NCBI RefSeq assembly: GCF_007970805.1 | Contig: NZ_CP042433.1 | Span: 5,015,622-5,079,621, forward strand | Direction: 5' to 3' | Source of the DNA: Flavisolibacter ginsenosidimutans | GTDB lineage: Bacteria > Bacteroidota > Bacteroidia > Chitinophagales > Chitinophagaceae | Length of the DNA stretch: 64,000 bases | Part shown: positions 45,398 through 55,404 of the stretch, one piece after another | Layout: each line of letters begins with the position of its first letter | Position numbering within the stretch: position 1 is the first letter of the stretch | The notes under the pieces: generated by a model | What the model saw: the letters and a program-made list of their open reading frames with translations, nothing else | Database searches by the model: none | Told to the model about the DNA's origin: nothing | Made by a program: the position numbers and the translations under genes

Positions 45398-46576
45398 ATG
45401 AAGATCACTTCTATAGAAACATTTGTCTGCAACGCCAGGATGCGCAACTGGATTTTTGTAAAAGTAGTGACAGACCAACCGGGATTGTGGGGCTGGGGTG
45501 AAGCAACGCTGGAATGGCATACCCGGTCGGTTATTGGGGCAATTGAAGATATCTCGGAGTTAATTGTTGGTGAAGACCCTACCCGGATCGAGTATATCTG
45601 GCAAATGATGTATCGGCAGCATTTCTGGCATGGCAATAATGTTGTACGCGGCACGGCTATGAGTGGTATTGATATCGCCTTATGGGATATTGCCGGAAAG
45701 ATTCATAATGTACCCTGTCATCAGCTATGGGGCGGTCGGGTGAGGGATTATATAAGATTGTACTGTCACCTTGGTGGCGGTAAGATGGAAGACTTTTATC
45801 AAACGCAGGCCGACGATGCAAATCGGTTTGCAGAACTTGCTTTGTCTGCTGTGGAAGAAGGATTCACTGCCTTTAAATCCATGGCGGTACCCGGCACAAT
45901 GCCACTTGAAGGGCTTCGTCCGGTGAAATATGCTGAGGCATGTGTGAAAGCCATGCGTGAAGCTGTAGGAGATGATATTGATATTATGGTTGATTGCCAT
46001 GCAAGACCGTCACCTGCCATGGGCCTTCAATTTGCCAAAGCGCTTGAACCTTATGGATTGTATTTTTTTGAGGAGCCTTGCTGGCCGGAAGTTATGGATG
46101 ATATTGCTCAGATCCAGCGGTCGGTTAAAACTCCCATTGCCACGGGAGAACGGTTGGTTGGCATTCATGCTTTTCGTGAAGTATTCGAGAAAAGAGCTGC
46201 AAGTGTGATTCAGCCAGATATTACCCATTGTGGTGGTTTAAGTGAGGTAAGGCGTATAGCAGCAATGGCAGAAGCCTACCGGGTATCCGTTGCACCCCAT
46301 AACCCCCAGGGGCCGGTAAGTACGGCTGCTTCAATTGAATTTGGATTTTCTTCGACGTCTTATGTTATTTGTGAGAATGTACATAATGATGTTCCCTGGC
46401 GTAGCGATGTGGTTACAGAAAGTTATTCTGTAGAAAAGAAAGGAAGAAAAGTTGGACCTAATGTAAAGCCAGGCATAGGTATCGAAATAAATGAAAAGGA
46501 GGTAAAAAAACATCCATTCCAACAAGAAGTTTTACAGCGGATATTTTATGAGGATGGAAGTGTGGGTGATTGGTAA
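45398..46576 (+). CDS. Mandelate-racemase/enolase superfamily dehydratase, galactonate-dehydratase type
   Basis: 392 residues. Metal ligands Asp199, Glu225 and Glu251, and the acid/base His201 (VDCH) and His301 (APHNPQGP) sit at the positions known for D-galactonate dehydratase DgoD. The capping part carries LWGGRVRD. DgoD dehydrates galactonate to 2-keto-3-deoxygalactonate. The precise sugar acid used here is inferred only to be an aldonate. Sits between the aminotransferase and dehydrogenase genes in one operon. Confidence 0.9.
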   Translation: MKITSIETFVCNARMRNWIFVKVVTDQPGLWGWGEATLEWHTRSVIGAIEDISELIVGEDPTRIEYIWQMMYRQHFWHGNNVVRGTAMSGIDIALWDIAGKIHNVPCHQLWGGRVRDYIRLYCHLGGGKMEDFYQTQADDANRFAELALSAVEEGFTAFKSMAVPGTMPLEGLRPVKYAEACVKAMREAVGDDIDIMVDCHARPSPAMGLQFAKALEPYGLYFFEEPCWPEVMDDIAQIQRSVKTPIATGERLVGIHAFREVFEKRAASVIQPDITHCGGLSEVRRIAAMAEAYRVSVAPHNPQGPVSTAASIEFGFSSTSYVICENVHNDVPWRSDVVTESYSVEKKGRKVGPNVKPGIGIEINEKEVKKHPFQQEVLQRIFYEDGSVGDW

Positions 46577-46592
46577 TTGTAAATAATTCTTG

Positions 46593-47360
46593 ATGGAAAA
46601 ATTATTTGTAAATAAAATGGTAGTGATTAGCGGCGGTATGGGTGATATTGGGCGTGCTATGGCAATTGAATTTGCAAAACACGGGTCAAATATTGCGCTT
46701 TGTGACTTAAAGCCTGATCATGCTGCTACAGAATTTCTGGATTCTCTTAAACAATATAATGTTTCATGCACCTATGCCCAGGTGGACGTGACTGATGCTG
46801 CGTCAGTTAAAGAGTGGATAGATGCTGTAGAACTAAAACAGGGAATCCCGGAAATTATAATTGCAAATGCAGCAACGGTAACCCTCGCTTCTTTGTATGA
46901 AATCACTCCCGAGGAATGGAACAGGGAATTGCGGGTTAACCTTGATGGTGCATTTCATATAACACAGATCGGCACTGCAAAGTTGCTGCAACATAAACTA
47001 CCTGGCAGGGTTGTATTTATAGGAAGTTGGGCCGGATATACGCCGCATCCTCATATCCCTGCCTATTGTGTTTCCAAAGCCGCAATGCGGATGTTATGTA
47101 AATGCATGGCACTTGAACTCGCTCCCCATAATATTCTCGTGAATGAACTTGCTCTCGGATATGTTGCGGCCGGTTTATCCGGAAACATATGGAAACAAGA
47201 CTTGGAATTGGAAGAGAAAGCCCGATCCAGGGTACCTGTTCAAAAAGTTATGAGCGCTGAACAGGTGGCATTACAGGTAATTCAATTGTGTCATCCTGGA
47301 AATGAACACATGACCGGCAGCACAATTTTAATGGATGGCGGACTATCACTACTGTCTTAA
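46593..47360 (+). CDS. Short-chain dehydrogenase/reductase
   Basis: 255 residues from ATG 46593, preferred over the TTG three bases earlier. Nucleotide motif GGMGDIG (about 14-20), NAAT after strand 4, catalytic Ser in IGSWAGY and YCVSK (Tyr and Lys). It would oxidise or reduce a hydroxyl of the sugar-acid intermediate with NAD(P). Belongs to the same operon, 12 bases before the ceramidase-like gene. Confidence 0.9.
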   Translation: MEKLFVNKMVVISGGMGDIGRAMAIEFAKHGSNIALCDLKPDHAATEFLDSLKQYNVSCTYAQVDVTDAASVKEWIDAVELKQGIPEIIIANAATVTLASLYEITPEEWNRELRVNLDGAFHITQIGTAKLLQHKLPGRVVFIGSWAGYTPHPHIPAYCVSKAAMRMLCKCMALELAPHNILVNELALGYVAAGLSGNIWKQDLELEEKARSRVPVQKVMSAEQVALQVIQLCHPGNEHMTGSTILMDGGLSLLS

Positions 47361-47372
47361 TAATATAAATAC

Positions 47373-48746
47373 ATGGTGCTACCTTCAATACAACATCCTT
47401 CTTTCTCAGGGCTTATTGGAATATCAAGTGCAGACATAACTCCGCCGGTGGAAATATATTCGAGGAACTGGGGTGCCTCAGAATATGATGTTGCAGAAGG
47501 TGTTCATAGTCCCCTTATACTTGTTTGCAATACTTTTCAATCTTCAAAAAATGATAAGCCTCTTGCTCTAATTTCTCTTGATTTGGGATTTTTTAAGGAT
47601 TCAGAAGATGAATTATTTCTTCGCAGTGGCGTTTTACAAGCTCTGTCAATGTATCCGGCACAACTAATGATATGCTTCTCCCATACGCATGCCGGCCCGG
47701 GGCTAACAAGGTCGGACATAGCGAAACCTGGAGGTGATCTTATAACGCCATACTTAGAACAGGTACAGGAAAAAATTATCGTTGCAATTCAAAAAGCATT
47801 AGCAGAAGCGGTTCCTGCAACACTTAGCTGGCAATATGGCAAATGTAATCTTGCAAAGAACAGGGACCTGTTCGAAAAGGAAAAAAACCGGTTTGTTGTT
47901 GGTTTCAACCCTCGTAAAAACAGTGATGAAACACTGCTTGTAGGAAGGATCACAAACGATGAAAATATAATATTGGGAACGATAGTGAATTATGCCTGTC
48001 ATCCGACAACACTTGCATGGGAAAACCGTTTGCTGTCTCCCGATTACGTGGGAGCCATGCGGCAAAAGGTCCAATCAGAAACGGACGCCCCTTGTTTGTT
48101 CCTGCAGGGAGCATCAGGAGAGTTAGCTCCAGCCGAGCAATATACGGGTGATGTAAAAGTTGCAGAGAAACATGGCCGTCAGATTGGCTATTCGGTATTA
48201 GCTGTACTGGAATCTATGATGGGTCACAACAAACAATTATGCTTTGAGAGGGTAGTAGAGTCTGGCGCACCATTGGCGGTGTGGAAGCAACGTGATTTTT
48301 CGCCTTCAAAAGCAATCTCAGGACAAATAACCTATATAACGATACCTCTTAAATCATTGCCATCACTTGCTGAAATAGATCAACAACTAAATGATTGCAG
48401 TGACCGTGTGTTGCAGGAAAGATTGTGGAGAAAACGAAATGTCAGAAAAAGTGTTGGCGACGGTGAAAACGCCTCTATGCCACTCTGGGTATGGCGGCTT
48501 GGCGATTCCCTATTATTCGGACAATCAAATGAGACTTATTCTGATTTTCAACAGCAGTTGCGCAAGGAATTTTATCCGGACGCTGTAGCTGTAATGAATG
48601 TTGTTAACGGGCACATTGGATACTTACCACCAGCTGACCTTTACGATAAGGATATTTACCAGGTATGGCAGTCACCCTTTAAAGAAGGGTCCCTCGAACT
48701 GTTAACCGAAATGGCTATTGATGCTGCAAAAAAAATCAGGAAATGA
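47373..48746 (+). CDS. Neutral/alkaline ceramidase N-terminal-domain-like hydrolase
   Basis: 457 residues without signal peptide, hence probably cytoplasmic. Opening with GLIGISSADITPPVEIY, it carries the zinc-site motif SHTHAGPG (His104, His106) and NYACHPTTL, as in neutral ceramidases, which cleave an amide bond. The C-terminal domain of true ceramidases is missing. In sugar-acid loci this family may cleave N-acyl amides (inference). Overlaps the next gene by 4 bases (ATGA). Confidence 0.8.
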   Translation: MVLPSIQHPSFSGLIGISSADITPPVEIYSRNWGASEYDVAEGVHSPLILVCNTFQSSKNDKPLALISLDLGFFKDSEDELFLRSGVLQALSMYPAQLMICFSHTHAGPGLTRSDIAKPGGDLITPYLEQVQEKIIVAIQKALAEAVPATLSWQYGKCNLAKNRDLFEKEKNRFVVGFNPRKNSDETLLVGRITNDENIILGTIVNYACHPTTLAWENRLLSPDYVGAMRQKVQSETDAPCLFLQGASGELAPAEQYTGDVKVAEKHGRQIGYSVLAVLESMMGHNKQLCFERVVESGAPLAVWKQRDFSPSKAISGQITYITIPLKSLPSLAEIDQQLNDCSDRVLQERLWRKRNVRKSVGDGENASMPLWVWRLGDSLLFGQSNETYSDFQQQLRKEFYPDAVAVMNVVNGHIGYLPPADLYDKDIYQVWQSPFKEGSLELLTEMAIDAAKKIRK

Positions 48747-50314
48747 AATTAGACCTTACATTTTTGGACGCAGCGATCTTTTTGCTGTATATTATTTTAG
48801 TCTTTGTCGTGGGTATCTATACTTCACGAGGAGTAAAACGGACAAAGCGGGATTATTTCCTGGCAGGCGATAAACTTCCATGGTGGATGATCGGTGGAAG
48901 CATCATTGCAGCAAATATCAGCAGTCATCATCTTGTGGGTGCCATGGGTGTAGCATACAACAGGGGATTTGTTGCTATTGCCATGGAATGGGGTGCAATT
49001 CTCATTGGATTCAATGCCTTGTTATGGATTTTTCTTCCCTTTTATATCCGGAACGGATTTTATACAATGCCGGAATTTTTACAGAAGCGGTTCGGTGCAG
49101 GTGCAAGAATGACGTATTCGGTATTGGTGCTGTTAACCTACATACTTGTAGAGATAGGTGCTGTGCTTTATCTTGGCGCACTTTCACTTCATTCTTTATT
49201 GGGCATTCCAATTATCACAAGCGCTCTTGTTATTTCCGTTGCAACCGGGATATATACGATCGCAGGAGGATTAAAAGCCGTCATTTGGACAGAAATGATG
49301 CAGTTGGGAGTTTTAGTATTGGGAGGAATGGTATTGTCTATTGCAACCATCAATGCGGCAGGCGGTCTTCCGACTATAATTGAATCTTCAAAAAACTGGC
49401 ACATCATACTTCCTGCAAATGATCCCGATTTTCCCTGGACAATGTACCTGGGTGGAACGTTATGCATAAGTGTTTTTTATTGTGCAACAAATCAGTTCAT
49501 CGTGCAGAGAACACTTGCAGCAAAAAGCGAGTGGCATGCAAGGATAGGAATTATTTTTGGCGATTATCTCAAATTCCTCGTTCCCTTGATGATAACCATA
49601 CCTGCGTTGGTGGCGCCAAAATTATTTCCGGTACTGGATAAACCCGATCTCTTATTTCCAACACTTGTAAAAAACCTTTTGCCTGCAGGATTGGTCGGAC
49701 TCGTGATGGCGGGATTGATTGCCGCGGTCATGTCACATCTTTCCGGCGCTATTAATTCATGTACAACAATTCTGACAATGGATATTTATCTTCCCTATAT
49801 AAACAAAAAAGCGACTGACTCACAATCAGTAAAGTTTGGCAGAATTTCCGGCGTGCTTATTATTGCTTTGAGTATCCTTTGTACTATTCTATTGATTGAA
49901 CATTCCGACAAACCAGTGTTCTTATACTTGCTAAGCGCTTACGGTTTATTTACTCCCGGAATTGCTGCTATGTTCCTATTAGGAATATTATGGAAACGAA
50001 CCACCCATGCTGGTGCATTAACAGCAGGCATTTTAACCATACCGCTATCATTTTTAATTGAATATTTATTTCCCAATATGCCGTTTATGAATCGCACCGG
50101 TATTGTATTCTGGAGCTGTATACTGATGTGTGCTGGTGTCAGCCTTTTGACAAAACCAAAATCGGCGAAAGAGCTTGTAGGTATGATTTGGAATAGGGCA
50201 AGTCTTCAATTATTACCTTCTGAAAGGATTCAGCAAAAAGGGATGAGAAATCCTTTCATATGGTGGGCGATTATCACTGGGATGGTACTATTCTTTTATG
50301 TAAGATATGCCTGA
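48743..50314 (+). CDS. Sodium:solute symporter (SSS family)
   Basis: 523 residues with about 13 predicted membrane helices. SSS features: SRGVKRTKRDYFLAGDKLPW after helix 1, and the conserved AANISSHHLVGAMG in helix 2. It would drive inner-membrane uptake of the substrate. Overlapping start with the ceramidase-like gene makes it the last member of the operon, supporting a shared substrate. Confidence 0.93.
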   Translation: MKLDLTFLDAAIFLLYIILVFVVGIYTSRGVKRTKRDYFLAGDKLPWWMIGGSIIAANISSHHLVGAMGVAYNRGFVAIAMEWGAILIGFNALLWIFLPFYIRNGFYTMPEFLQKRFGAGARMTYSVLVLLTYILVEIGAVLYLGALSLHSLLGIPIITSALVISVATGIYTIAGGLKAVIWTEMMQLGVLVLGGMVLSIATINAAGGLPTIIESSKNWHIILPANDPDFPWTMYLGGTLCISVFYCATNQFIVQRTLAAKSEWHARIGIIFGDYLKFLVPLMITIPALVAPKLFPVLDKPDLLFPTLVKNLLPAGLVGLVMAGLIAAVMSHLSGAINSCTTILTMDIYLPYINKKATDSQSVKFGRISGVLIIALSILCTILLIEHSDKPVFLYLLSAYGLFTPGIAAMFLLGILWKRTTHAGALTAGILTIPLSFLIEYLFPNMPFMNRTGIVFWSCILMCAGVSLLTKPKSAKELVGMIWNRASLQLLPSERIQQKGMRNPFIWWAIITGMVLFFYVRYA

Positions 50315-50650
50315 ACAGATTCGAATTCATTTTCACTTCAACCGGAAGATCGCATGAAGCTGATATAGTTCTGTAATCGTAAACAATAAACTTAAATTAA
50401 AGAAGACCATACTCATCATCAGTAAGTGCAAACATGTGAAGCGAGGACTTGTTATTCGAAACAAGAATTTATCAGAGATCTTGTGTAGCCGATAAGGAGA
50501 CTGGACTCTCTGTTTATGAGCGCCGGAAATGTCTGTGGTGTGTTTAAGTGTATAATGTCAAAGAAAGTGGACCGGTGGATGGTGATTATTAGGGAGGTTT
50601 TGTTTGTTTAAGTTAGGTGAGTAGTTTTTTTGTAAGCAAAAGGGCTCGGA
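50315..50650. other. Intergenic end of catabolic locus
   Basis: About 340 bases with no gene and no clear terminator. It is the transition from the intact locus to broken mobile-element remnants. Confidence 0.4.
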
Positions 50651-51190
50651 TTAATCATTGTTTCTCAAGAAGGTAAAATCGTCTTCTTTGTTTGACGGTT
50701 TGCTCTTAGTTTTTTCTCTTCGTTTCAGGTTCTGTTCGCGTTTTTCGAAATACACATTGGCGGGCGTGACGTTATCAAGCAATTCGTGATAACGCTGGTA
50801 GTTGTGATAATGCTTAAAGCTTTTCAATTCTTGATTTAGTTCTTCGGGACAATAGTAATGATCCAGTTGTATCACTTTTTTAACGAGCGGTGACAGCGTT
50901 CAATCCTCCCTTGGGTTTGAGGACGCATAAGCTTTCCATGCACGTGCTTTCCATCAACGGTTTTTAGGTATTGCTTTAACTCCGAGGCTACATAACAATC
51001 ACCGCTATCCAAGAGTAGTTTGACATTTGGCAAGATGCAGATTAGCTTTCAACATCGTTCGTTCCACAGTGCGCAGCACATCTTCTGCTTTAATAGTTTT
51101 ACAAAGCTCCCAGGGAACTGTAAAGCGGCTGTAATCGTCCAGGATGGTGGAGAGGTAATAACAACACTTGCCTAGGCATTGCACCAACAA
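50651..51190 (-). pseudogene. Remnant of an IS481-like DDE transposase
   Basis: Two frames on the minus strand together give the core of an rve-type DDE transposase: YYLSTILDDYSRF with the second Asp region, then after frameshifts near 51000 the RPQTQGRIERCHRSLK block with the catalytic Glu, and the C-terminal tail HNYQRYHELLDNVTPANVYF. The N-terminal part and first Asp are missing. Inactive. Confidence 0.7.
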
Positions 51191-51196
51191 AGAATT

Positions 51197-51299
51197 GATT
51201 CGGAGTTGATTGGTCCCCTCAACAAAGAACAGATCGGTCAGGCATTGACGGCACTTGCTTTTGATGCGCTCAATATTCTGCGCGAATTAGAAGGATGAA
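51197..51299 (+). pseudogene. Orphan 3' end of an unidentified gene
   Basis: The + frame from about 51197 reads SELIGPLNKEQIGQAL and a helical tail to a TGA at 51297-51299. Its base use looks coding, and it abuts the transposase remnant, so it is probably the surviving end of a gene cut by rearrangement. Family not recognised. Confidence 0.35.
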
Positions 51300-51339
51300 T
51301 GCTGATTTAAAAACCCAAATCTTTCAAAAGAGTTTAAAA

Positions 51340-52175
51340 TTATGCTTGCTTTCGTGCAACCGAATCCCGAATCACCAAGCTTCCTTTCACCACCACGGTT
51401 TTGTATTCTTTTGTTTCGCCGGCAATTTCATCCACCAACAACCTCACGGCTTCTTCCACCATTTCTTCGGTTGAATGTTCCCAGGTTGTTAGCGAAAACG
51501 ACGGCCAGGCCGAGACATAAATGTTGTCGCAACCCGCAACGGAAACATCATTCGGAATGCGCAGGCCCATCTTGCGAATGCCTTCCATCGCACCAATAGC
51601 AATGATGTCGTTTGCACAAAAAATGCAATCAATCTTCTCTCGTCTCGACATCAGTTCCTGCGCCAGTTTAAAACCGCTTTCCGTAGCTGTACGCGCCTTC
51701 CTGCACCACCCATTTTTTGATGCCTCTTTCTTTCAGCACGTCTTCAAATCCACGCTTGCGGTTGATGTTTGTAGATGATTTGGTTTCACCCGAAATAAAG
51801 GCAAAGGATTGATGTCCCATGCCGGTGAGATAAGTTGCCATTTGCCGGCGGCTAAATAATCGTCTCCGTAAACCGCGTTGTGTTTAAGGTTGTCAACATA
51901 GCGGTTAAAAAGCACGACGGAAATATTGTGGCGTGAAAAGCGTTCCGCTTCGGTTGAACCCAACAGGGCATCGGTGATAATGACGCCTTCCACACTATAA
52001 TGCAAAGTTGATTGATTTCTTTTTCCTGAATCAATTCATTCTCTGCATTTATTAGAATCAGGTGATATCCTTTCAACGCAGGTGATGGTAGAATTTTGAA
52101 AGTGCCGACGTGTAAAAGGGTTCTGAAAATTGCGAATAACAATGCCAATCAGTTTTGTCTTTTTCGTGCTTAAAC
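51340..52175 (-). pseudogene. LacI-family regulator, 5'-truncated and frameshifted
   Basis: Minus-strand pieces in three phases join into one LacI-type sensor domain: LIGIVIRNFQNPF, GYHLILINAENE, VEGVIITDALLGSTEAERF, IDCIFCANDIIAIGAMEGIRKMG and the C-terminal VKGSLVIRDS. The N-terminal HTH is absent. The gene ends exactly at the left end of the IS21-family element (52176), which explains the loss. At least three frameshifts interrupt the rest. Not functional as read. Confidence 0.75.
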
Positions 52176-52344
52176 TGTAAGCGCCGGTGAAGTTGACCAC
52201 TGTTCGCCGGAATAAGTTGACCGGGTCTCGCCGCTCCAAATTGACCACCTCACGCCGGAGCAAATTGACCACGGAAAAGAAGAAGAAAAAGTTTCTGTGA
52301 TTCGGAACCATTCGTGCTAAGTTTTCTAATAAAACTCGGCATGC

Positions 52345-53892
52345 ATGGCAAACAATCCGGTTCGCATGAGCAAAATCAGACACATCCTGCAATTGCATCA
52401 CCAAGGACGCAGCAAGCTCCAAATCGCTGCCCAAACAGCATCGCCCGCAACACGCTAAAGAAGTACTTAAAACAGTTTTACTGAGAGCAAACTAACCTTC
52501 CACGAGATCAGTGAGCTAAGTGACAAGGACCTCGAAGAACTGTTTGTAAAACCACAGGAGCAACCCATTAGCGAGAAGCTACAAACGCTGTTTTCTCTCT
52601 TTCCCTCCATTGACAAGGAACTGAAAAAGAAAGGCATGACCAGGCAGTTGCTCTGGGAGCAGTACAAAGCCGTTCATCCCGATGGTTTTGGTGTCTCACA
52701 GTTCAAGCATTACTACGCTCGGTGGAAGGCGCAGGTCAATCCGGTGATGCGCATGGAACACAAAGCCGGCGACAAACTACGTGGACTTTGCCGGCGACAA
52801 GCTCAGTGTTGTTGATCCGGTGAGCGGTGAGATAAAAGCCGTGGAAGTGTTTGTTGCTATTCTGGGTGCAAGTCAACTAACGTATGTGGAAGCGGTGGCC
52901 TCGCAAGGCAAAGAAGATTTTATCGCAGCGTGTGAGAACGCCATTCACTTTTGCGGCGGTGTGCCTCAAGCTATTGTACCGGATAATTTAAAATCAGCCG
53001 TCACAAAGAGCAGCAAGTATGAACCCACACTGAACGAGACCTTCCTTGACTTTGCCCAGCACTACAGCACAACCATTCTTCCGGCAAGGTCCTATCGTCC
53101 CAGAGACAAAGCCCTGGTGGAAAACGCCGTTAAAATCGTGTACTCACGCATCTATGCAAAGGTTCGGGCCCGTGTTTATCACAGCCTCGAACAGCTCAAT
53201 GCCGCCATCAAAGTAGCGCTGGAAGAACACAACAATGCCCATCTAAAAGGCCGCAACTACAGCCGTCGGCAGCAGTTTGAAGAAGTGGAAAGGGCAGCCC
53301 TGATGCCATTGCCGCCACTTCGCTATGAACTGAAAAAATGCTTGTATGCCACGGTGGCCAAAAACGGTCATGTGGCCCTGAGTGCAGACAAACATTACTA
53401 CAGTGTACCCTACCGCTTTATTGGCAAAAAAGTGAAGCTGCTCTTCTCCCGTCACTCCGTGGAGATCTACTACAACTACGAACGCATTGCCCTGCACACA
53501 AGGGCACGGCTTGCCTATCACTACACCACAGACAAAGAGCACCTGGCCTCCGCCCACCGCTTTGTCGCCGAATGGACACCCCAGAAGTTCATCTCGTGGG
53601 CAGAAGCCATCCACGAGGATGTGAAGCTGTATATTTTAAAAGTGCTTCAGCGCAAGCAACATCCCGAACAAGCCTACAAGTCCTGTGTGGGCATTTTAGT
53701 TTTGCAAAGAAGATCGAAAAAGAACGGTTGATCAAAGCCTGTCAGCGGGCCTTGGGCTACGGCGCCTATAACTACAAAACCATCCAAACTATTTTAGAAA
53801 AAGAGCTGGACAAAAAAGACCCGTCACCAGAAACAGAACAACTCTCCATGCCTTTGCACGACAACATCCGCGGCGAACATTACTATCAATAA
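52345..53892 (+). pseudogene. istA: IstA-type transposase, frameshifted
   Basis: Combined frames give MANNPVRMSKIRHILQLH (HTH region), YVDFAGDKLS with the DDE core continuing through IVPDNLKSAV and the final Glu region RPRDKALVENAV, then the C-terminal part ending HYYQ. Frameshifts lie near 52430, 52780 and 53700. A premature end after the HTH would abolish activity. IstA cleaves and joins the IS21 ends. Confidence 0.8.
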
Positions 53893-53916
53893 ATCACATC
53901 AAAAACAAACAAGAAC

Positions 53917-54661
53917 ATGAACGCAACCACACTGGAAAAAATGAAACAAATGAAGCTCTTTGGCATGCACAGGGCCTTTAAAACCGACCTTGAATCCGGA
54001 AGAGCCGATACGTACACAGCGGATGAGATCACCGCTCACTGATCGAAGCGGAATGGGATGAAAGACAAAACCGATCCATTGAACAAAAAATTAAAAATGC
54101 CCGCTTCCGCTACAAGGCATTGCTCGAAGACGTTTATTACCATCCCGAGCGAAACCTGGAAAAGAACCAGCTGCTGCGTTATGCACTGTAGCTTTATTGA
54201 CAAAGCAGAAAGTATCCTCATCACCGGTCAACCGGTAGCGGCAAAAGCTACCTTGCGTCTGCGCTTGGCCATCACGGCTGCTCGATGGGCTATCGGGTGG
54301 TTTATTACAGCCTGCCCAAGCTACTCTCCAAATTAAAAATGAGCAAAGCCGATGGTTCTTACCTGAAAGAAGTCGCCAAAATCGAGCGGCAACATTTACT
54401 CATCCTTGATGACTTTGGACTGCAGCCTTTTGATAGCCCGAGCAGAGCAGTTCTCATGGAACTGATTGAAGATAGGCATGGTAAAGGATCGTTGATTATT
54501 ACATCCCAACTCCCCGTAAGTAAATGGTATGAAGTCATTGGCGAGAAACCATTGCGGATGCCATCTTAGACCGCATCGTGCACTCTGCTCACCGCCTTGA
54601 ACTCAAAGGCGAGTCACTCAGAAAGAAACGCAGCGTCGTAACAACAGAAGCAATGGCTTAA
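53917..54661 (+). pseudogene. istB: IstB-type ATPase, frameshifted
   Basis: Starts at ATG 53917 (MNATTLEKMKQMKLFGMH, the usual IstB opening). Later frames supply the P-loop remnant (ILITG...), Walker B region HLLILDDFG and LDRIVHSAHRLELKGES to the stop at 54661. Frame changes occur near 54035, 54185, 54230 and 54555. IstB is the AAA+ helper that selects the target for IstA. Confidence 0.8.
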
Positions 54662-54797
54662 ATTTGTAAGTAACGTACTCAATAAAATCAACGCAAATTA
54701 TTTACGACCGAATCATACATGAACCGCTCTTCTTCGCCACAAAAATAGGTGGTCAACTTGCCACGGCCTGATGTGGTCACCTTCATCGGCGTGTACA

Positions 54798-55031
54798 GGC
54801 TACCGCAAGGATTGGACGTGGGTAGCAAAGATTGTCTTTGCCATCGAAAAGGCTGGCAAGCCTCTTCGTTCAGCTGAAATCATTGAGATACTAGAAAAGC
54901 GTGAATCACATCTACGAGAACATACTTCCAAACCGCAATACTTTTCAGCCTTTATTAATCTTGCTCTGAAGAACGAACGGATCAAGCGAGAAAAACGAAA
55001 AGGGGAAAGAGGATATTACTACTATCTATAG
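54798..55031 (+). pseudogene. Orphan 3' end of a winged-helix-like gene
   Basis: The frame open from the IS end reads WVAKIVFAIEKAGKPLRSAE then a basic helical stretch to the stop at 55031. Its 5' part is missing at the IS boundary. The pattern (AIEKAGKPLRSAEIIEIL) resembles HTH domains of hypothetical regulators. Function unknown. Confidence 0.4.
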
Positions 55032-55116
55032 AAACAGACACTCTTTAAATTTGGGCATATAAGGGCAAATAATAGCAGTTAAAATTCTTCACTGGCAATG
55101 GAAGTCAGGTTATTAA

Positions 55117-55367
55117 TTATAGGCGTGTTATTTCTGACAGATCAATTCGATTTAAATACGGCTCCAACAAAATAGGATGATCAAAGCAGCCCACTTTCCA
55201 AATTGTATCATCTTTTTTTCGTAAAGCTACTTCTGTATAAAAGGCATCAATTTGAAAAAGCAAAAACCGGTGATGGGATTCTTCCCTTCGCCGATAAGTA
55301 CACCTCGGTTCTCAATCATTGTAACTTGATCATCAACAAATAGATTATCGAATTCTTCCAGGGTCAT
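55117..55367 (-). pseudogene. Small hypothetical gene with a frameshift
   Basis: From ATG 55367 the frame reads MTLEEFDNLFVDDQV to a stop after the frame change near 55255. The other phase continues as FQIDAFYTEVALRKKDD, ending at 55117. Combined length about 83 residues. Not recognised. Confidence 0.4.
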
Positions 55368-55404
55368 TATAAAAGTTGTACGTAATCGTATTTTAGTAGT
55401 CCAC

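Larger units (their letters stand above)
32656..50650. mobile_element. Probable integrative element B (right end not identified)
   Basis: Begins at the attachment-site copy, with an inward-reading tyrosine recombinase 156 bases inside, followed by the same small DNA-binding genes and conjugation remnants as element A and then a low-GC catabolic cargo. No third copy of the attachment sequence was found by eye. The end is placed provisionally at the IS481-like remnant, where the cargo stops, and could lie further right or beyond the window. Confidence 0.45.
52176..54797 (+). mobile_element. IS21-family insertion sequence
   Basis: 2622 bp. Ends TGTAAGCGCCGGTGAAGTTG (left) and, read inwards, TGTACACGCCGATGAAGGTG (right) match at most positions. 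Near the left end GTTGACC or ATTGACC repeats with spacer CGCCGG-like units (about 52190-52275), as in IS21 ends. It contains istA-like and istB-like frames in the normal order. No target-site duplication is seen between the flanks, and the two flanks carry unrelated genes, which points to rearrangement after insertion. Confidence 0.85.
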
